64,000 nt of DNA from Herbiconiux sp. (GTDB taxonomy: Bacteria > Actinomycetota > Actinomycetes > Actinomycetales > Microbacteriaceae): positions 87,030 to 151,029 of the forward strand of contig NZ_JAHFUW010000003.1 in the NCBI RefSeq assembly GCF_023264855.1, given 5' to 3'. Positions 9,202 through 17,931 of this stretch are shown in pieces. Every line of letters begins with the position of its first letter. Within the stretch, counting starts at the first letter, position 1. The position numbers and the translations under genes are program-made. Under the pieces are notes generated by a model, which saw only the letters and a program-made list of their open reading frames with translations, was not told where the DNA came from and did no database searches.

Positions 9202-10628
9202 CCGATCGTTCCCTGTGGAAGCTGAGCGTGCGCGAGCTCGCCGAAGCCATCCGCTCCCGTTCCACGACGGCGCGAGCCGTGGTCGATGCCCACCTGGCCC
9301 GCATCGAGGAGGTCAACCCCGTCGTGAACGCGCTCACCGTCGTGTTCGCCGACCGCGCCCGTTCCCACGCCGACGAGGTCGACCGCCGGCTCGACGAGGG
9401 AGAGGAGGTGGGCCCGCTCGCGGGCGTGCCGTTCACCGTGAAGGAGAACATCGACCTCACCTGGTCGGCCACGACGAGCGGATGGCCGTTCCTGGCCGAG
9501 GCCGTGCCCGCGCAGGACGCCACGCTGGTGCGGCGCCTGCTCGAGGCCGGCGCCATCCCGGTGGGGCGCGGCAACATGCCCGACTGGGGGCTGCGTTGGG
9601 ACACCGACAACGACCTGTTCGGCCGCACGATCAACCCGTGGGACCCGAGCCGGGTGCCCGGTGGATCCAGCGGCGGGGATGCCGTCGCGGTCGCGACGGG
9701 CATGACCCCGCTCGGGCTCGGCAACGACTACGGCGGATCGCTGCGACTGCCGGCCTATGCCGCCGGTGTGTGCGCTCTGCGGCCTTCGGCCGGGCGCATC
9801 CCGGCTCCCATGGTCGAGGTCACCGAGCCGGTGGCGCTGTCGTTGCAGTTCTTCGCGGTGAACGGGCCGATCGCGCGCCGCGTCGACGACCTCGACACCG
9901 CCTTCGGTCTCATGCACGGTGCCGACGGATCCGACCCGACCGCGGTGACCATCCCTCATCCGTCCTCGTATGACGGGCCGAAGCGCGTGGCCGTGGTGCG
10001 CGATCCGCTCGGCTGGGGCGTCGACCCCCAGGTCGCGGCCGCCGTCGACCGGGCCGCTGCGGCGCTGGCCTCCGCCGGCTGGGAGATCGTCGAGGCCGAG
10101 CCGCCGATGATCGAGGAGGCCGCCACCCTGTGGCGCCAGATCTCGACCACCGAGATGGTGGGCGCGTTCCTGCCGGGGGCTCTGCCGATGCCGCTGTCGG
10201 AGGGGTCGACGCAGTACTTCCTCGACAACGCGAAGGAGACGACCGTGCTCGAGTCGGGTCAGGAGTACGGCGGCGCCTGGGCGCGCCGAGCGCTCGTGGC
10301 GGGCGCGTGGGAGAAGTTCCAGGCGCAGTACCCCATCGTGCTCGGCCCGGTGTCGGCGCGACGGATGCCCGAGATCGGCTTCGACCTGTCGGGCCCGGCG
10401 GCCACGACCGAGCTGTGGAAGGCGCACCGGCTGCTCGTGACGGTGAACTTCCTGGGCCTGCCCTCGGTGGCGCTGCCCACCGGGCTCGACGACGACGGGC
10501 TGCCGACCGGCGTGCAGCTGATCGGGCCGCGCAACGGCGAGCACGTGGCGCTCGCCGCGGCGCGCGCGGTGGAGGCGGCGCTCGGCACGCTCACACCCGT
10601 GGATGCGCGTCAGGCGGTCGTCGCGTGA
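9198..10628 (+). CDS. Amidase-signature-family amidase
   Basis: 476 residues. The Ser-cisSer-Lys triad of the amidase signature family is intact: K82 (FTVKEN), S157 (PGGSSGGDA) and S181 (GNDYGGSLRLPA). The spacings of 75 and 24 residues are those of known members such as FAAH. It should hydrolyse a carboxamide to acid and ammonia or amine in the cytosol. Its position directly after the importer (ATGA overlap) implies it acts on the imported compound. It is not GatA of the transamidosome, as no gatB or gatC is nearby. The stop overlaps the next gene's GTG start. Confidence 0.93.
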   Translation: MTDRSLWKLSVRELAEAIRSRSTTARAVVDAHLARIEEVNPVVNALTVVFADRARSHADEVDRRLDEGEEVGPLAGVPFTVKENIDLTWSATTSGWPFLAEAVPAQDATLVRRLLEAGAIPVGRGNMPDWGLRWDTDNDLFGRTINPWDPSRVPGGSSGGDAVAVATGMTPLGLGNDYGGSLRLPAYAAGVCALRPSAGRIPAPMVEVTEPVALSLQFFAVNGPIARRVDDLDTAFGLMHGADGSDPTAVTIPHPSSYDGPKRVAVVRDPLGWGVDPQVAAAVDRAAAALASAGWEIVEAEPPMIEEAATLWRQISTTEMVGAFLPGALPMPLSEGSTQYFLDNAKETTVLESGQEYGGAWARRALVAGAWEKFQAQYPIVLGPVSARRMPEIGFDLSGPAATTELWKAHRLLVTVNFLGLPSVALPTGLDDDGLPTGVQLIGPRNGEHVALAAARAVEAALGTLTPVDARQAVVA

Positions 10629-11131
10629 GCGGGGCCGGTGGCGTCGGTGGGACCGATGAGCAGGGTGTCACGCCCGTCTTCGAACCCTCGCTCGAGTTCG
10701 TGTTCGAGCTCCGCGTCGCGGTGAGCGAGCCGATCCGTGTCGGGCGCACCGCATCCGAAGACCTGAACGTGACGCCGATCGTGGGCGGCACGGTCACCGG
10801 CCCGCGGCTCACCGGTGAGGTTCTGCCGGTGGGCGCGGACTGGTGGGTCACGCGGGGCGCGACCACGCAGCTCGACGCCCGCTACCTCATCCGTGCCGCC
10901 GACGGTGCCGCGATCGACGTGGTGAACCGCGGATACTGGCACGCGGATGCCGCGGTCGAGCAGCGCCTGTACGGCGGCGAGGCGGTGCCCGAGTCCGACC
11001 TCTACTACCGCACGGCCTTCGTGTTCCAGACCGGCGCCGAGCAGCACCGCTGGCTCACCGAGGCGCAGTTCGTGGGTTACGCCCGCCCCGAGCCCGGCAC
11101 CGTGGCCATCCGCGTCTTCCGCCTGGCCTGA
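10625..11131 (+). CDS. DUF3237 domain protein (second paralogue)
   Basis: 168 residues starting at GTG 10625, inside a GTGA overlap with the amidase stop. Same domain and nearly the same length as the protein at 1053-1553, with matching blocks (LEFVFELR, TQLDARYLIR, VNRGYW, YYRTAFVFQTG, HRWLTEAQFVGYA). Function unknown. Last gene of the importer/amidase operon, 27 bases from the convergent hydrolase. Presence of one paralogue in each of the two flanking operons argues that both operons serve one pathway. Confidence 0.87.
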   Translation: MSGAGGVGGTDEQGVTPVFEPSLEFVFELRVAVSEPIRVGRTASEDLNVTPIVGGTVTGPRLTGEVLPVGADWWVTRGATTQLDARYLIRAADGAAIDVVNRGYWHADAAVEQRLYGGEAVPESDLYYRTAFVFQTGAEQHRWLTEAQFVGYARPEPGTVAIRVFRLA

Positions 11132-11158
11132 GTCCTCCGTCCGCCCTGACGGGAATCG

Positions 11159-12103
11159 TCAGCCGAGGCCGAGGTGGCGGTGCACGAAGGAGCGGGTCTC
11201 GAGCGTGACGGCCAGCTCCTCCGGTGCGTTCCCGAACCCCGCGTGCGGACGGCCGTCGAAGATGTGCAGATCGGCATCCACCCCCGCTTCCCGGAGGCGC
11301 CGGTGCATGCGCACGGTGTTGGAGAGGAAGAGGTCGCGGGTGCCGCCGGTGAGCAGCGTGGGCGGGAAGCCGGTCAGATCACCGAACAGCGGCGAGAGGT
11401 AGGGCTCGTCGAGGGCGTGGCCGCCCGCGTAGAGCAGGTTCGCCTCGCGCAGGCTCTGCAGGCCCACGCTGACATCGGCGAGGGTGGTGAAGCTGTCGCC
11501 CGACTCGGTGAGGTCGACCTCGGGGGTGTTGAGCACGAGGGCCGCGGGCATCGGCAGCCCCTCGTCTTTCGCGCGCAGCAGCAGGGCGGCGGCGAGGTTG
11601 CCTCCGGCGGAACCGCCCCCGACGACGATCGCGTCGGGCGACTTCACGGCCAGCAGAGCGCGGTAGACGGTCGCCACGTCGTCGAGTGCGGCCGGGAACG
11701 GATGCAGCGGCGGCATCCGGTAGTCGGGCGCCCAGTTGACCACGCCGTTGCCCGCCGCACCGATCTCGGTCATCACGCGGGTGAGGTCGCCGGCACCCAT
11801 GATGAGGCCGCCGCCGTGGATGTTCAGGAACACCGGGGCGTCATCGCCGGTGGGGGCTCCCGGCGGGGTGACGACGTAGGTCGGAACCCCGTCGGCGTCG
11901 ATCAGGGCGGATTCGGCGAGGGAGGGCATACCGGCGAGCATGCCCGTGACCATGGTGTCGACCTGCCCGATGAACTCCTGCCAGGCGGCCGAGTCGTCCA
12001 GCGGCGGGTAGGGGGTTCGGGTGATCGGAACCTCGAGGCCGGCGCGGGCCTCGGGGCTGAGCCAGCTCGGGGCGGCCGGCGGGTTGACGGTCGAATCGGT
12101 CAT
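11159..12103 (-). CDS. Alpha/beta hydrolase, hormone-sensitive-lipase family
   Basis: 314 residues from ATG 12103 with GAAGGAGATGCG upstream; an in-frame start 57 bases earlier lacks a better ribosome site. HSL-family features are in order: oxyanion motif HGGG (NIHGGGLIMGAGD), nucleophile motif GGGSAGG, and the C-terminal His in RPHAGFG. Probably a cytosolic carboxylesterase for a short-chain or bulky ester. It is divergent from the TetR gene at 12186, separated by 82 bases, which suggests it is that regulator's target. Confidence 0.9.
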   Translation of the reverse strand: MTDSTVNPPAAPSWLSPEARAGLEVPITRTPYPPLDDSAAWQEFIGQVDTMVTGMLAGMPSLAESALIDADGVPTYVVTPPGAPTGDDAPVFLNIHGGGLIMGAGDLTRVMTEIGAAGNGVVNWAPDYRMPPLHPFPAALDDVATVYRALLAVKSPDAIVVGGGSAGGNLAAALLLRAKDEGLPMPAALVLNTPEVDLTESGDSFTTLADVSVGLQSLREANLLYAGGHALDEPYLSPLFGDLTGFPPTLLTGGTRDLFLSNTVRMHRRLREAGVDADLHIFDGRPHAGFGNAPEELAVTLETRSFVHRHLGLG

Positions 12104-12173
12104 CGCATCTCCTTCGATGGAACGTATCGATATTGAATACTCTCCGTCTCCTAAATGCAAGAGGCGGCTCGGC

Positions 12174-12179
12174 TACGCT
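12174..12179 (+). promoter_or_regulatory. -10 box of a leaderless promoter for the TetR gene
   Basis: TACGCT ends six bases before GTG 12186, which puts the predicted transcription start at or next to the start codon. The upstream gap to the hydrolase start also holds GTAT...ATAC (12124-12140), a weak partial palindrome that might be an operator. No convincing -35 is seen. Confidence 0.45.
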
Positions 12180-12185
12180 CGGGAT

Positions 12186-12779
12186 GTGAGCGTCGAAGCC
12201 GGTGACCGACCGCGGGGGAGGCCCCGCGACGAGTCGCTGCGTGCGCGGGTTCTCGCGGTCGTGGCGGATCAGCTGGCGTCGACCGGCTTCGCCGCGATGA
12301 CCATGGACGGCGTGATCGCCGAGTCGGGTGCGGCCAAAAGGACTCTGTACCGGTGGTGGCCGTCGAAGGCGTCGCTGGTCGCCGACGCGCTGCTGCAGGG
12401 ATTCATCGAGGTGCCGGCCAACGTGCTGCCCGAGTCGCCCGACGTCTGGGCTGATCTCGACCTCTGGCTGCAGCGCTGCGCCCGTGCGATGCGCGGCCCG
12501 TACGGAGAGGTGCTTCGGGCGGCGACCGCCATCAGCGCCACCGAGCCGGCCATCGCCGTCGCGCTGGAGCAGGCCTTCGCCCGGCCGGCCCACGAGAACC
12601 TCGTGGCCCGGCTGGAGCGCGGCGTCGCCGACGGCCAGCTGCGCGCGGATGCCGACGTCGAGTCCGTCGTGCACCTCCTCCTGGCGGCGATCACCTACGT
12701 CGGCATCTCCCGCGCCGATCCGGACCGTTTCACCGCGACCCTCGCCGTGCTGAGGGACGGCATCAGCGCCCGGGTGTGA
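12186..12779 (+). CDS. TetR-family transcriptional regulator
   Basis: 197 residues from GTG 12186. The N-terminus is basic (RPRGRPRDESLRARV), then a TetR helix-turn-helix ending KRTLYRWWPSKASLVADALL. The RWW.SKA pattern puts it in the same subgroup as the TetR at 13713. It probably represses the divergent hydrolase gene. The start codon follows a -10-like box by six bases and has no ribosome-binding site, consistent with leaderless translation. Confidence 0.88.
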   Translation: MSVEAGDRPRGRPRDESLRARVLAVVADQLASTGFAAMTMDGVIAESGAAKRTLYRWWPSKASLVADALLQGFIEVPANVLPESPDVWADLDLWLQRCARAMRGPYGEVLRAATAISATEPAIAVALEQAFARPAHENLVARLERGVADGQLRADADVESVVHLLLAAITYVGISRADPDRFTATLAVLRDGISARV

Positions 12780-12780
12780 G

Positions 12781-13617
12781 TCACTCCTGCAGGGCGCCGG
12801 AGAGCACGGCTGCGACGACGCCGCCATCGACGAGCAGATCGGTCCCGGTGATGAACGACGAGTCGGGGCCGAGCAGGAACAGGGCGGCACTCAGGATGTC
12901 GTCCGGTGAGCCCAGACGACCGGTTCCGGATGCGGCGACCATCGCGCGCATCTGGGCGCCGTTCGCGCCGGCGAGCTCCTGATCGCCCATCGGGGTGCTG
13001 ATCACTCCCGGGCTGATGGAGTTGATGCGCGCGCCGCGCGCGCCCCAGCTGAGGCTCGCGCTGCGCACCCGCAGCTGATTGGAGCGCTTGGCGATGCCGT
13101 AGGCCGCGCCCGGGTCGGGGAGGGCGGCGGGAGAGAGGAAAGGCAGGCCGAGCAGGTCGTCGGAGGGCGTGTGCTGGAGCGCGACGCCGAGCTCCGCCGG
13201 CAGCTGTTCGCCCGTCATGGTGCCCGCCATGCTGGCGATCACGACACCGGCACCCCCGTCGGCTATCACCGCGGCGAATTCGTCGAGCCCATAGGCCACA
13301 CCCGCGAGGTCGACCGCGAGGATGGCCTCGGCCGAGGCCTGTACCGGAGACAGCCCGGCGGTCCAGGCGACCTTCGTCACCGGGCCGAGCGCGGCGGCAT
13401 CCTGGGCCAGGGCCGCGACGGAGGCGCGCGACGAGACGTCGACCAGATGGGAGGAGGTGGCGATGCCGTCGGCCTGCAGGGCGGCGGACACGCGATCGAG
13501 TGCGGTCTGACTGAAATCGGCGAGCACGACGTGCACATTCTCACCCGTCCCCGCTGCGCGCGCGATGGCTTCACCCATTCCGCCGACTCCGACGACGACC
13601 ACGATGTCGTTCGACAT
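12781..13617 (-). CDS. SDR-family oxidoreductase with atypical nucleotide motif
   Basis: 278 residues from ATG 13617 (GAAGGGAAG upstream; an in-frame GTG at 13623 is too close to it). Rossmann-fold SDR: the dinucleotide motif is GVGGMGEAIA instead of TGxxxGIG, the catalytic pair is Y and K in YGIAKRSN, and the C-terminal PGVISTPMG and DGG motifs are typical. It probably oxidises or reduces a hydroxyl/keto group with NAD(P)(H). It abuts the TetR stop at 12779 (convergent) and is divergent from another TetR at 13713, its likely regulator. Confidence 0.87.
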   Translation of the reverse strand: MSNDIVVVVGVGGMGEAIARAAGTGENVHVVLADFSQTALDRVSAALQADGIATSSHLVDVSSRASVAALAQDAAALGPVTKVAWTAGLSPVQASAEAILAVDLAGVAYGLDEFAAVIADGGAGVVIASMAGTMTGEQLPAELGVALQHTPSDDLLGLPFLSPAALPDPGAAYGIAKRSNQLRVRSASLSWGARGARINSISPGVISTPMGDQELAGANGAQMRAMVAASGTGRLGSPDDILSAALFLLGPDSSFITGTDLLVDGGVVAAVLSGALQE

Positions 13618-13712
13618 GTGCACTTCCCTTCTCGGTCGACCCGCCGGCGAAGACGTACGCCGATTAACGAGTCACCTGTATCGTAATACCATGAAGGTCC
13701 AAAAAGGTCCCC

Positions 13713-14288
13713 GTGGCTGAGCGCGGTCGCCCCCGCAGTGAGCAGGCGCGGCACGCCATCCTGCTCGCCGCCCGCGATCTGCTGGCCGAGGTGGGCTACG
13801 AGCAGCTCTCCATTCAGGGGATAGCCGCCCGGGCAGGGAGCGGACGGGCCACCGTGCAGCGCTGGTGGAGTTCCAAAGCGCTGATCGTGGCTGATCTGGT
13901 CATCGCCGGAGAACTCGACCTGCCGCGGTCGCCGGTGCCGGATTCGGGGCACCTCGCCGCCGACCTCACCGCTTGGCTCGACGGCGTTCTCGTCTCGCTC
14001 GCCGAGCCGCGCCTGCGAGCCGTGATGCTCGGCCTGGTCACGGCCGCCTCCGACGACGAGCAGGAGAGCCGACTGCTGTACGACACGAGCACGGGTCCGT
14101 TCTTCCGGGCTCTCGTCGAGCGCCTGGAACGCGGTGCGCAGCTCGGGCAGCTCGGCGCATCCGGGGATCCCGAGGCGATCGCCGAGGCCCTGATCGGCAC
14201 CGTGCTCTTCCGTGCGCTGACACCGGCCGCTCGGCCCGCGCCTGCGTCCGCCGTGGTTCGAACCCTGCTCGGAGGCGCGTCGGCCTAG
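13713..14288 (+). CDS. TetR-family transcriptional regulator
   Basis: 191 residues from GTG 13713, preceded by AAAAAGG. TetR helix-turn-helix with ATVQRWWSSKALIVADLV, closely resembling the regulator at 12186. The 95-base gap to the divergent SDR contains GTAT-CGTA-ATAC (13678-13689), a possible operator half-pair, but arms are only four bases. Its stop and that of the convergent SDR at 14285 share the tetranucleotide CTAG. Likely represses the divergent SDR gene. Confidence 0.86.
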   Translation: MAERGRPRSEQARHAILLAARDLLAEVGYEQLSIQGIAARAGSGRATVQRWWSSKALIVADLVIAGELDLPRSPVPDSGHLAADLTAWLDGVLVSLAEPRLRAVMLGLVTAASDDEQESRLLYDTSTGPFFRALVERLERGAQLGQLGASGDPEAIAEALIGTVLFRALTPAARPAPASAVVRTLLGGASA

Positions 14289-15109
14289 CCGAAGGTGCGC
14301 TTGTCCCAGGCGGCGACGACTCGGGGGTACGACTGGGGGAAGGCGCGTACGAGGCGGTCGACCGCGACGGTCTGGCCGAGGCGCAGGCGCCCCTTGCCGG
14401 CGGCGACGGCCTTGAGGATGCGGGCGGCCGCGTCTTCGGCGGTCATCCGGAACAGCTTCGTGTTGTAGACCTCGGCCTGCCGGCGCTCGACGGCCGACAC
14501 GGTCGCCGACGCCGGGATCTCGGCGATGCTCGTGCGCACGCCGCCGGGATGGATCACCGTCACCTTCACGGGCGCGCCCAGCCGGATCAGCTCGGAACGC
14601 ACCGCCTCGGTGAAGCCCCGCACCGCGAACTTCGACGTGACGTAGGCTGCCAGCCGCGGCTGCGCCATGATGCCGTTCAGGCTCGAGACGTTGATCAGGT
14701 GCCCGTCGCCGGAGGCGATGAGGCGCGGCAGGAACTCCTTGGTGCCGGTGATCACCCCGCCCAGGTTCACGGCCAGAACCCGGTCGATGATCTCGTACGA
14801 GGTGTCGACCAGCGGCCGCGAGCTCGCCCCGATGCCCGCGTTGTTGTAGAGCTGGTGCACCACCCCGAAGTGCTGGGAGACGGCTTCGGCATAGGCGGCG
14901 AAGGCGGCCCGGTCGCTCACGTCCAGGGGCAGGGCGTGCACGTCGATCCGCTCCGCCCGCAGCTCGGCCTCGACCGTGGCGAGGTTCGCCGGGTTCACGT
15001 CGCTGATGGCGACCCGGGCGCCCGCCGCCCCGAGTGCGTGGGCGAGGGCGCGGCCGATGCCCGAGCCCGCCCCCGTGACGACCGCGACCTTGCCGGTGAA
15101 AGTGCTCAT
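14285..15109 (-). CDS. SDR-family oxidoreductase
   Basis: 274 residues. Classical SDR: TGAGSGIG near the N-terminus, NNAG at about residue 90, catalytic Ser in NVSSLNG, Y and K in YVTSK, then HPGGV. The C-terminal ~30 residues resemble the tail found in SDRs that accompany flavin monooxygenases in Mycobacterium and relatives. It is translated from an ATGA overlap with the monooxygenase upstream, so the two are co-expressed. Plausibly it interconverts an alcohol and the ketone used by the monooxygenase. Confidence 0.88.
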   Translation of the reverse strand: MSTFTGKVAVVTGAGSGIGRALAHALGAAGARVAISDVNPANLATVEAELRAERIDVHALPLDVSDRAAFAAYAEAVSQHFGVVHQLYNNAGIGASSRPLVDTSYEIIDRVLAVNLGGVITGTKEFLPRLIASGDGHLINVSSLNGIMAQPRLAAYVTSKFAVRGFTEAVRSELIRLGAPVKVTVIHPGGVRTSIAEIPASATVSAVERRQAEVYNTKLFRMTAEDAAARILKAVAAGKGRLRLGQTVAVDRLVRAFPQSYPRVVAAWDKRTFG

Positions 15110-16623
15110 GAGGCGCTGTCCGTTCTGGGAGTGGGTGAAGGGGAAGGGGCGGCCTTCCGCGGGCCCGCCGCTGTCGCGGTGCGGCGCCCGAAGCGGAGGG
15201 CGGGGTCGACCACGGAGGCGCGCCGCAGCACCTTCACGTCGGCCCGGTAGTCGGCCGAGGTCAGCCAGGGTGGTTCCGAGCCCTGGCGGGGGAGCGTGTC
15301 CGCGACGCGCCGGATGTAGCCGGCGCCGAAGTCGAGCAGCGGCCGGGTCTCGAGCCCGGCGGGGGCGACCGGGGTGCAGGTGGCGAGGTCCTTCTCGTCC
15401 ATGAGGTCGAGCAGCTTCACGAAGTGCTCGCAGATCAGGCCCACCTTCAGGGTCCAGGAGGCGTTGGTGTAGCCGATCGCGTAGGCGAAGTTCGGCACGC
15501 CGCTCAGCATCATGCCCTTGAACGACACCCGGCTCGACACGTCGACGGGCTCGCCGTCGAGGCTGAGCGCGATGCCGCCGAGCGGCTGCACGCTCAGGCC
15601 GGTGGCGGTGACGACGATGTCGGCGTCGATCCGTCCGCCCGACTCGAGTTGCACGCCGTCGGCGTCGAAGGTGCGGATGCGATCGGTCACCACCTCGGCG
15701 GCGCCGCTGCGGATCGAGGCGAAGAAGTCGCCGTCGGGCACGAAGCAGAGCCGCTGGTCCCACGGCCGGTAGGGCGGGTTGAAATGGGTGTCGACCGGAT
15801 AGCCCGCGGGCAGGCTCTTCACGTTCGCCCAGCGGATGAACTGCCGCATGCGGTTCGGGAAGCGCCGGCTGAGCTGCCAGACCACGCGCTGCCGGGCCAC
15901 GTTCTTCCGCCGGATGATCGGGTACGCGATCCGGTCGCCGAGCACTCTGCGCAGCCGCAGCGCCGGCTCGTCGCGCGAGGCGAGGGGCAGGATGTAGCTC
16001 GGCGTACGCTGCAGCATCACCACCTTGGCGGCCTTCGCAGCCAGGGTGGGCACCAGGGTGACGGCCGTGGCCCCGCTGCCGATGACGAGCATCCGTGTGC
16101 CGGCGTAGTCGAGGTCGGCGGGCCAGAACTGCGGATGCACGACCCGGCCTTCGAATGCGTCGAGGCCCGGCAATTCGGGGGAGTAGCCCTGGTCGTAGCG
16201 GTAGTAGCCGCCGGCCGAGAACACCCAGCGCGAGCGGATGGTCTGCCGCTCGCCCGTCGCGACGAGCTCGAGCTCGGTGGTCCACAGCTGCTCGCTGCTG
16301 CTCCAGTCGGAGGAGATCACCCGCCGGCCGAAGCGGATGCGGTCGGCCAGCCCGTACTCGTCGACCGTCTCGCGCAGGTAGGCCAGGATGCGGTCACCGT
16401 TCGCGATCGACTCGTCGTCGCGCCAGGGCTTGAACGCGTAGCCGAAGGTGTAGAGGTCGGAGTCGGAACGCACGCCGGGGTACCGGAAGAGATCCCAGGT
16501 GCCGCCGATGTGCTCCCGCGCCTCGACGACGGCGAAAGTGGTGCCGGGCCGGCGCATCGTGAGATAGCACGCCGCGCCGATCCCCGAGATGCCGGCTCCG
16601 ATGATCAGAACGTCGAGGTCCAT
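15106..16623 (-). CDS. Flavin-containing monooxygenase, Baeyer-Villiger type
   Basis: 505 residues from ATG 16623. FAD-binding GAGISG is at residues 9-14, followed by the BVMO fingerprint FEGRVVHPQFWP, then a NADPH-binding GSGATA. The fingerprint has the FxGxxxHxxxW form of BVMOs. Such enzymes insert oxygen next to a ketone or hydroxylate bulky substrates using NADPH and O2. Co-operonic with the SDR at 14285 (ATGA overlap). The C-terminus is Ala/Pro/Ser-rich. Confidence 0.9.
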   Translation of the reverse strand: MDLDVLIIGAGISGIGAACYLTMRRPGTTFAVVEAREHIGGTWDLFRYPGVRSDSDLYTFGYAFKPWRDDESIANGDRILAYLRETVDEYGLADRIRFGRRVISSDWSSSEQLWTTELELVATGERQTIRSRWVFSAGGYYRYDQGYSPELPGLDAFEGRVVHPQFWPADLDYAGTRMLVIGSGATAVTLVPTLAAKAAKVVMLQRTPSYILPLASRDEPALRLRRVLGDRIAYPIIRRKNVARQRVVWQLSRRFPNRMRQFIRWANVKSLPAGYPVDTHFNPPYRPWDQRLCFVPDGDFFASIRSGAAEVVTDRIRTFDADGVQLESGGRIDADIVVTATGLSVQPLGGIALSLDGEPVDVSSRVSFKGMMLSGVPNFAYAIGYTNASWTLKVGLICEHFVKLLDLMDEKDLATCTPVAPAGLETRPLLDFGAGYIRRVADTLPRQGSEPPWLTSADYRADVKVLRRASVVDPALRFGRRTATAAGPRKAAPSPSPTPRTDSAS

Positions 16624-16699
16624 GAACCCACTCTCCACCCGCTCCCTGATCGGGCGGAATGTCGGGAGAACGGATGGCCCGTCACCGCATCCTGAGCAG

Positions 16700-17407
16700 T
16701 CACGGCTGCCCGGCGGCGTCGGTGGGGGCCGCACGGCCGTCGGACCGCGCGGTCAGTGCGTCGATGCGGGCCAGGGCCCGGTCGAGATCGCCGACGGCCG
16801 ACCAGAGCTCCGGCTCGGCGTCGTGGATCTCGGGGAGCGTCAGGCCGGTGGAGCGCAGCGATCCGAGGTCGAAGCTCACGTTGGTGCGGGCGCCGGCGAG
16901 GGCGGCGCGCAGGGCACCGAGCCCCACCACCACGTCGGAGATCAGTGCAGGATTGCCGTGCTCGGCGAGCCAGGCCAGGTCATCGATGGCCTCGATCGCC
17001 CGTCGTCCGAGGTCGGCCGAGCTGCGGGCCGCGGCGAGGGATGCCTCGCGGATCGCGCGGGTGCGCTCCTCGCCCTTCCCGAGCCGGAAGGCCGCGCCGA
17101 AGGCGTTGGAGGCGTCGGCATCGGCATCCGCCAGCCGGAGGGCCGTCTCGCGCAGGGCGCGGGCGCGGGAGCGGATGGTGTCGACCGGCGACTCGTGTGC
17201 CGGCTCCGCCTGCTCCTGCTCCTGCTCCTGCGCCTCCGTGTAGCCGGCCACCATCGAGGTGAGCGAGGCCGCGATGGCCAGCATCAGCCCGGCCCCGGCG
17301 CCGCCCCCGGGCGATCCCGTCGACTCCGCCAGTTCGCGCGTCCACTCCTGCACGGTCGATCCGCCGGTCGTCACCGTCCGGGCCTGCGACGTCTGCTCCG
17401 TCTCCAT
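16700..17407 (-). CDS. Cyclodeaminase/cyclohydrolase-family protein (FTCD C-domain type)
   Basis: 235 residues from ATG 17407 (AGGGTGGACGG upstream; ATG 17443 is an alternative start). The PGGGAGAGLMLAIAASLTSMV segment is the hallmark of the formimidotetrahydrofolate cyclodeaminase/methenyl-THF cyclohydrolase family (FchA-like). The rest is helical and Ala-rich, which suits the family's four-helix dimer. Likely a folate one-carbon enzyme. Residues EQEQEQ are encoded by a short hexanucleotide repeat near 17210-17230. No other folate gene is nearby, so the role is uncertain. Confidence 0.78.
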   Translation of the reverse strand: METEQTSQARTVTTGGSTVQEWTRELAESTGSPGGGAGAGLMLAIAASLTSMVAGYTEAQEQEQEQAEPAHESPVDTIRSRARALRETALRLADADADASNAFGAAFRLGKGEERTRAIREASLAAARSSADLGRRAIEAIDDLAWLAEHGNPALISDVVVGLGALRAALAGARTNVSFDLGSLRSTGLTLPEIHDAEPELWSAVGDLDRALARIDALTARSDGRAAPTDAAGQP

Positions 17408-17511
17408 CCGTCCACCCTGGCCCAACCTGTAGCCCGGGGCCATCGCTCACCACTCTGATCGGGCCGCGCGCCGAGCGCGCTTGAGCTGTCATAGATCCGC
17501 AGATGCGGCCC

Positions 17512-17517
17512 TAGACT
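17512..17517 (+). promoter_or_regulatory. -10 box of a leaderless promoter for the molybdate operon
   Basis: TAGACT ends seven bases before ATG 17525, and no Shine-Dalgarno sequence precedes that ATG. No clear -35 is seen. This fits the leaderless promoters of Actinobacteria. Confidence 0.45.
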
Positions 17518-17524
17518 TGCACCC

Positions 17525-17929
17525 ATGTCGCAGATTCGGATCAAGGATGCCGCGAGCTTTCTTGGGGTGAGCGACGACACGGTTCGGCGGTGGATCGATC
17601 AGGGCGTGCTGCCCAGCTCGAAAGACGACTCCGGGCGCAGCGTCGTCGACGCTCTGGCGATGGCCGAGCTGGCCCGTGAGAACGCGGTGCTGCCCGTGGA
17701 TCCCTCCGAGATCGGCCGCTCGGCCCGCAACCGGCTCGTCGGCATCGTGACGGAGATCACGATGGACACGGTGATGGCCCAAGTGGAGCTGCAGTGCGGC
17801 CCGCACCGGATCGTCTCCCTGATGAGCAGCGAGGCCGTGCGCGAGCTCGGTCTCGAGCCCGGATCCGTGGCCATCGCCGTCGTCAAAGCCACGACGGTGA
17901 TCATCGAGACCCCTGCCGGAAAGGCCTGA
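17525..17929 (+). CDS. HTH-TOBE molybdate-binding protein
   Basis: 134 residues in two parts. Residues 1-60 are an excisionase/MerR-like DNA-binding helix-turn-helix ([20 protein letters not shown]). Residues ~68-132 are a TOBE/molbindin domain ([11 protein letters not shown]...AQVELQCG...[15 protein letters not shown]). Proteins of this build bind molybdate or tungstate through the TOBE part. It precedes modA by two bases, so it is probably the molybdate sensor of the operon. It is far shorter than E. coli ModE, which has one HTH and two TOBE repeats. Confidence 0.88.
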   Translation: MSQIRIKDAASFLGVSDDTVRRWIDQGVLPSSKDDSGRSVVDALAMAELARENAVLPVDPSEIGRSARNRLVGIVTEITMDTVMAQVELQCGPHRIVSLMSSEAVRELGLEPGSVAIAVVKATTVIIETPAGKA

Positions 17930-17931
17930 GC

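Noticed and set aside
9198..10628. GatA subunit of the Glu/Asp-tRNA amidotransferase
   Set aside because: The triad is present, but no gatB or gatC is adjacent and the gene is embedded in an importer operon.
12124..13689. GTATCG...ATAC at 12124-12140 and 13678-13689 as a shared operator of the two related TetR proteins
   Set aside because: Arms are only four bases and the spacing differs (17 versus 12 bp overall), so similarity may be chance. Kept only as a weak note.
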